64,000 nt of DNA from Sulfurospirillaceae bacterium (GTDB lineage Bacteria; Campylobacterota; Campylobacteria; Campylobacterales; Sulfurospirillaceae): positions 434,001 to 498,000 of the forward strand of contig JAQUGO010000001.1 in NCBI GenBank assembly GCA_028684065.1, given 5' to 3'. Shown here in pieces: positions 61,582 to 64,000 of this stretch. The stretch's first letter is position 1. Each line of letters begins with the position of its first letter. The notes below the pieces were generated by a model. That model was not told the origin of the DNA. It did not search any database and was given only the letters and a program-made list of their open reading frames with translations. Made by a program: the position numbers and the translations under genes.

Positions 61582-62303
61582 ATTTTGACCTATTTTTTAC
61601 CTATCGACCTCTTTTAATGGCTGCAGAAGTCACACTGATATGGTCTTTTTTGACCATAGGACTCTATTGGCTCTCTAAGTTTTTTCACCGTCGTTACAAA
61701 CGCTGGTGGACAGCCCCTATTGTCATTACACCCATCATCTTAATCATCATTACGATTTTATCGCACACCAATTACAATGTCTATATTAGCGGCACACATT
61801 GGTTGCTTGCCTTACTTGGACCTGCTACGGTGGCTTTTGCTGTGCCTATTTACAGACGTAGAAGCATCATCGTGATGTACTGGCGAACGCTGGGCATTGG
61901 TGTTATTTTTGGCTCCGTTCTCTCCATTGCCTCCGCATGGCTCTTAGCCTCCTTAGTTGGCATTGATAGTACACTTCGGTTAAGCCTTTTACCGCGCTCT
62001 ATCAGCACTCCGTTTGCGATGGTAATCTCAGGAGAAATTGGTGGTACGCCAGAGTTAACGGCTCTTTTTGTGGTCTTAACAGGTATTTTTGGCGCCTCTT
62101 TTGGACAGCTTGTCCTCTATTGGCTTCCCTTAAAGTCCAAAATGTCACGTGGTGCCTCTTTTGGAATAGCAGCTCACGTTGCAGGCTCAAGCAAAGCCTA
62201 TGAATTAGACAGTGAAATTGGAACCATTGCCGCTTTGGTTATGGTACTAACAGGTATATTTAACGTGCTTCTAGCCCCTGTGTTGGAGATGATCTTAGCT
62301 TAA
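61578..62303 (+). CDS. lrgB: LrgB-family membrane protein
   Basis: The 241-residue protein has about seven membrane segments and the LrgB signatures HWLLALLGPATVAFAVPIYR, PRSISTPFAMVISGEIGG and RGASFGIAAHVAGSSKAYE. It is the obligate partner of LrgA. Its last four bases overlap the end of a convergent aminotransferase gene. Confidence 0.92.
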   Translation: MNFDLFFTYRPLLMAAEVTLIWSFLTIGLYWLSKFFHRRYKRWWTAPIVITPIILIIITILSHTNYNVYISGTHWLLALLGPATVAFAVPIYRRRSIIVMYWRTLGIGVIFGSVLSIASAWLLASLVGIDSTLRLSLLPRSISTPFAMVISGEIGGTPELTALFVVLTGIFGASFGQLVLYWLPLKSKMSRGASFGIAAHVAGSSKAYELDSEIGTIAALVMVLTGIFNVLLAPVLEMILA

Positions 62304-63589
62304 ATGCTGCACGTATTTTTTTGACGTAGCGCTATGACGGCTTTTTTGATTGCATGCAACAATCGGGCGATCTCTTTTTTCGTGTGGGTGTAATGCAAAG
62401 AGATGCGCAACCAACCCGGTTTTTCTTCAAAACTTTGTCCATCACTCAAATGCAAAAGATCGTGCCCGTAAGGGCCTGCACAGCTACATCCTGCTCTAGT
62501 TTGAATACCAAAATGATCGGAGAGATACTGTGAAATGTCATAAGGATTGATCCCCTCAAAATTAAGTGAGAAGATGGGAAGTTTATCTTGAGAGTATTTA
62601 CAATAAAGCTTTACCCCTTCAATGGAGCGTATGCGTGATCCAAAATAAAATTTGAGTTCTTCTTCCACTGCGTGAATTTTATCCAGACCAATTTCATTGC
62701 GAAGATTGTACGCCAAAGAGGCTCGTATAAACTGCAAAATAGCAGGTGTTCCTGCATCTTCCACCATCTCAATATCGCTTAAAAACGTATGCGATGTACG
62801 CGAAACATATCCGACCGTTCCACCTCCCGCAAAGGTTGGTATGGGTTCGGTACACAACGCTTTTTTCATCACCAAAACACCACAGGAGCCTATGCCGCCC
62901 AAGAGTTTATGCGGCGAGAGAAACAGTGCGTCGTAGTAGTGGCAATCAATGTTGATGTAAGGCGACGCAGCTGCCGCGTCAAGGCATAAAATGCCGTTGT
63001 AGCGTTTAATAAACGCATAAATGCTTTTGTAATCACTGACAATGCCCGTCACATTGGACGCGACGGAAAAAGAGGCAATGATTTCGCGCTCTTTATTAGC
63101 TTCAAGGTGCGTCTGTAAAAACGTCATATCGATTTTCTCATCGCTATCCAAAGGTACACGAATCACTTCGCATAACCCTTCGCGAAAACTGAGCTCATTG
63201 GAGTGATGCTCATAAGGTCCTACGAAGACAATGGGAAGGGTTTTGGGTTTACATGTAAAGCGTTTGAGCGTGCGAGAGGGAATGTAAATGCCCATCAATT
63301 CTTGAAATTTTTTAATCGCACCCGTAGCGCCAGAACCGCATGGAAAGAGGTAAAAGCTCTCATCAATTTCAAGCGCCACTTTAAGATCATTGCGTGCCTT
63401 GGCATAATATTTGCTCGTTTTAACCGCACTCGAAGCGACTTCGGAGTGGGTATTGGCGTAGGTTTTAAGAATCTCTTGCATCTGTTTTTCAATCGGTTTA
63501 TACGCTTGACCTGATGCAGTATAATCAAAATAAAGAATCTTTTTATCTTTAATAATATTTTTTCGAATTACTTTCACGCTTTTTCCCAA
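62300..63589 (-). CDS. Class V aminotransferase, cysteine desulfurase-like
   Basis: This 429-residue PLP enzyme has the pyridoxal lysine in SPHKLLGGIGSCG, the aspartate in CLDAAAASPY and an active-loop cysteine in TRAGCSCAGPYGHD, where desulfurases place their sulfur-carrying cysteine. It belongs to the SufS/CsdA-like branch common in epsilonproteobacteria, where a gene of this sort lies near flgS. The substrate is not certain; cysteine desulfurase or a related lyase is likely. A copy of TTACATGTAA at 63249-63258 encodes FTCK. It is divergent from the FlgS-like kinase. Confidence 0.85.
   Translation of the reverse strand: MGKSVKVIRKNIIKDKKILYFDYTASGQAYKPIEKQMQEILKTYANTHSEVASSAVKTSKYYAKARNDLKVALEIDESFYLFPCGSGATGAIKKFQELMGIYIPSRTLKRFTCKPKTLPIVFVGPYEHHSNELSFREGLCEVIRVPLDSDEKIDMTFLQTHLEANKEREIIASFSVASNVTGIVSDYKSIYAFIKRYNGILCLDAAAASPYINIDCHYYDALFLSPHKLLGGIGSCGVLVMKKALCTEPIPTFAGGGTVGYVSRTSHTFLSDIEMVEDAGTPAILQFIRASLAYNLRNEIGLDKIHAVEEELKFYFGSRIRSIEGVKLYCKYSQDKLPIFSLNFEGINPYDISQYLSDHFGIQTRAGCSCAGPYGHDLLHLSDGQSFEEKPGWLRISLHYTHTKKEIARLLHAIKKAVIALRQKNTCSI
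63248..63259. repeat. TTTACATGTAAA palindrome inside the aminotransferase gene
   Basis: Full 12-base copy of the recurrent palindrome; it encodes FTCK on the minus strand. Confidence 0.7.
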
Positions 63590-63664
63590 GTTTTTTAATA
63601 TTATACCTTCTCCTTATCTTGAAAATGTTAAAATTGACTCTATATCCCGCAAAGGACCTCCTTA

Positions 63665-64000
63665 ATGATTGATGAAAGTTTGTTAAATAGTCTGAGTAGT
63701 GATGAAAAAGAACTCTTTAAAAAAGGACTTCAAGACCTTATTGACCAAACATATGTCATCGAAGATGAGTATAAAAAGCTAGGCGATTCCTATAGTGCAC
63801 TACAAAATGTTATCCACCAAATCATCGAAGTACAGCCTAATGCATTATGGGTTTTGGAAGAAAATGGTGAAATTTTTTTGCAAAACAGTGAAGCCAATAG
63901 TATTAGTAGCATCCTTTCGCTTTTTTCTACTCAAGAAGGCAATCAAGAAGTCGAATTTGAAGGTAGATTTTTTCTTTTAAAAAGTGTTAAAAAAGGTGAT
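63665..64000 (+). CDS. Sensor histidine kinase, N-terminal part (FlgS-like), cut by window end
   Basis: The frame opens with ATG 13 bases after AAGGACC and stays open for 112 codons to the end of the window. The N-terminus (MIDESLLNSLSSDEKELF) and the segment ALWVLEENGEIFLQN, the start of a PAS-like domain, resemble FlgS, the cytosolic kinase that drives sigma-54 flagellar genes through FlgR in Campylobacter. As I recall, a class V aminotransferase gene also lies near flgS there. The kinase core is outside the window, so the call is tentative. Confidence 0.6.
   Translation, partial: MIDESLLNSLSSDEKELFKKGLQDLIDQTYVIEDEYKKLGDSYSALQNVIHQIIEVQPNALWVLEENGEIFLQNSEANSISSILSLFSTQEGNQEVEFEGRFFLLKSVKKGD

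Overview
The window is AT-rich DNA of an epsilonproteobacterium (Campylobacterota), most like Sulfurospirillum or a close relative. This rests on three things: an NrfH/NrfA ammonifying nitrite reductase followed by a CcsBA/NrfI-type cytochrome c synthase; several blocks whose gene order matches Campylobacter jejuni loci as I recall them (gltX1-yggT-slt-lipoprotein-mobB-fbp-metG; adk-aspS / nadK-recN-cbrR-tatD-mltD-rlpA-kdsC-lptC-lptA-engB-PBP2; amiA-tyrS-spoT-rpoZ-pyrH-M23-ftsX-ftsE-trmB-flpA-rluD / rodA); and codon use typical of that group. No prophage, insertion sequence, CRISPR array or rRNA operon is visible. Coding density is very high; the longest non-coding stretch is about 226 bases.

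Layout. 1-4.9 kb: respiratory nitrite ammonification on the minus strand (cytochrome synthase, nrfA, nrfH, and a Crp/Fnr regulator upstream). The regulator/nrfH gap holds an FNR-type palindrome exactly 41.5 bp upstream of the predicted transcription start. 5-12.9 kb: a two-partner secretion pair (transporter and a 1161-residue haemagglutinin-like exoprotein with a tandem internal duplication), then a two-component system with a 7TM-DISM histidine kinase. 13-24.6 kb, plus strand: a GlnRS with a YqeY-like tail, a GluRS paralogue that has lost its catalytic motifs, YggT, a lytic transglycosylase, MobB, fructose-bisphosphatase, MetG, a MurF-N-domain-like protein, YbeY and a DJ-1/PfpI protein. 24.6-34.1 kb, minus strand: one long, tightly packed envelope operon (TatD and a REC-REC-GGDEF protein through RlpA, MltD, HisB, KdsC, LptC, LptA, EngB, a GNAT enzyme and an MreD-like protein to PBP2). 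34.2-43.1 kb: lactate permease, RecN, NadK, a lipoprotein, a diguanylate cyclase, AspS, Adk and a CinA-like protein. 43.1-56.1 kb, minus strand: AmiA, a flavin oxidoreductase, TyrS, SpoT, RpoZ, PyrH, an EnvC-like protein, FtsX, FtsE, TrmB, a FlpA-like fibronectin-type-III lipoprotein and a pseudouridine synthase. 56.1-64 kb: RodA, a tRNA with anticodon CAT, TrkA/TrkH potassium uptake, LrgA/LrgB, a class V aminotransferase and the start of a FlgS-like kinase.

How it fits together. Much of the window is cell-envelope work: elongation (PBP2, RodA, MreD-like), division (FtsEX with an EnvC-like activator, AmiA, RlpA), LPS export (KdsC, LptA, LptC) and murein turnover (MltD, Slt). The most notable single locus is the GlnRS-YqeY / degenerate GltX1 pair. 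It looks like a case where arrival of a direct Gln-tRNA synthetase let a GluRS lose its chemistry while its reading frame stayed intact. A second notable signal is the palindrome TTACATGTAA. I found eight full copies and many one-base variants in the 64 kb, in genes and between them, far above a rough chance estimate of well under one.
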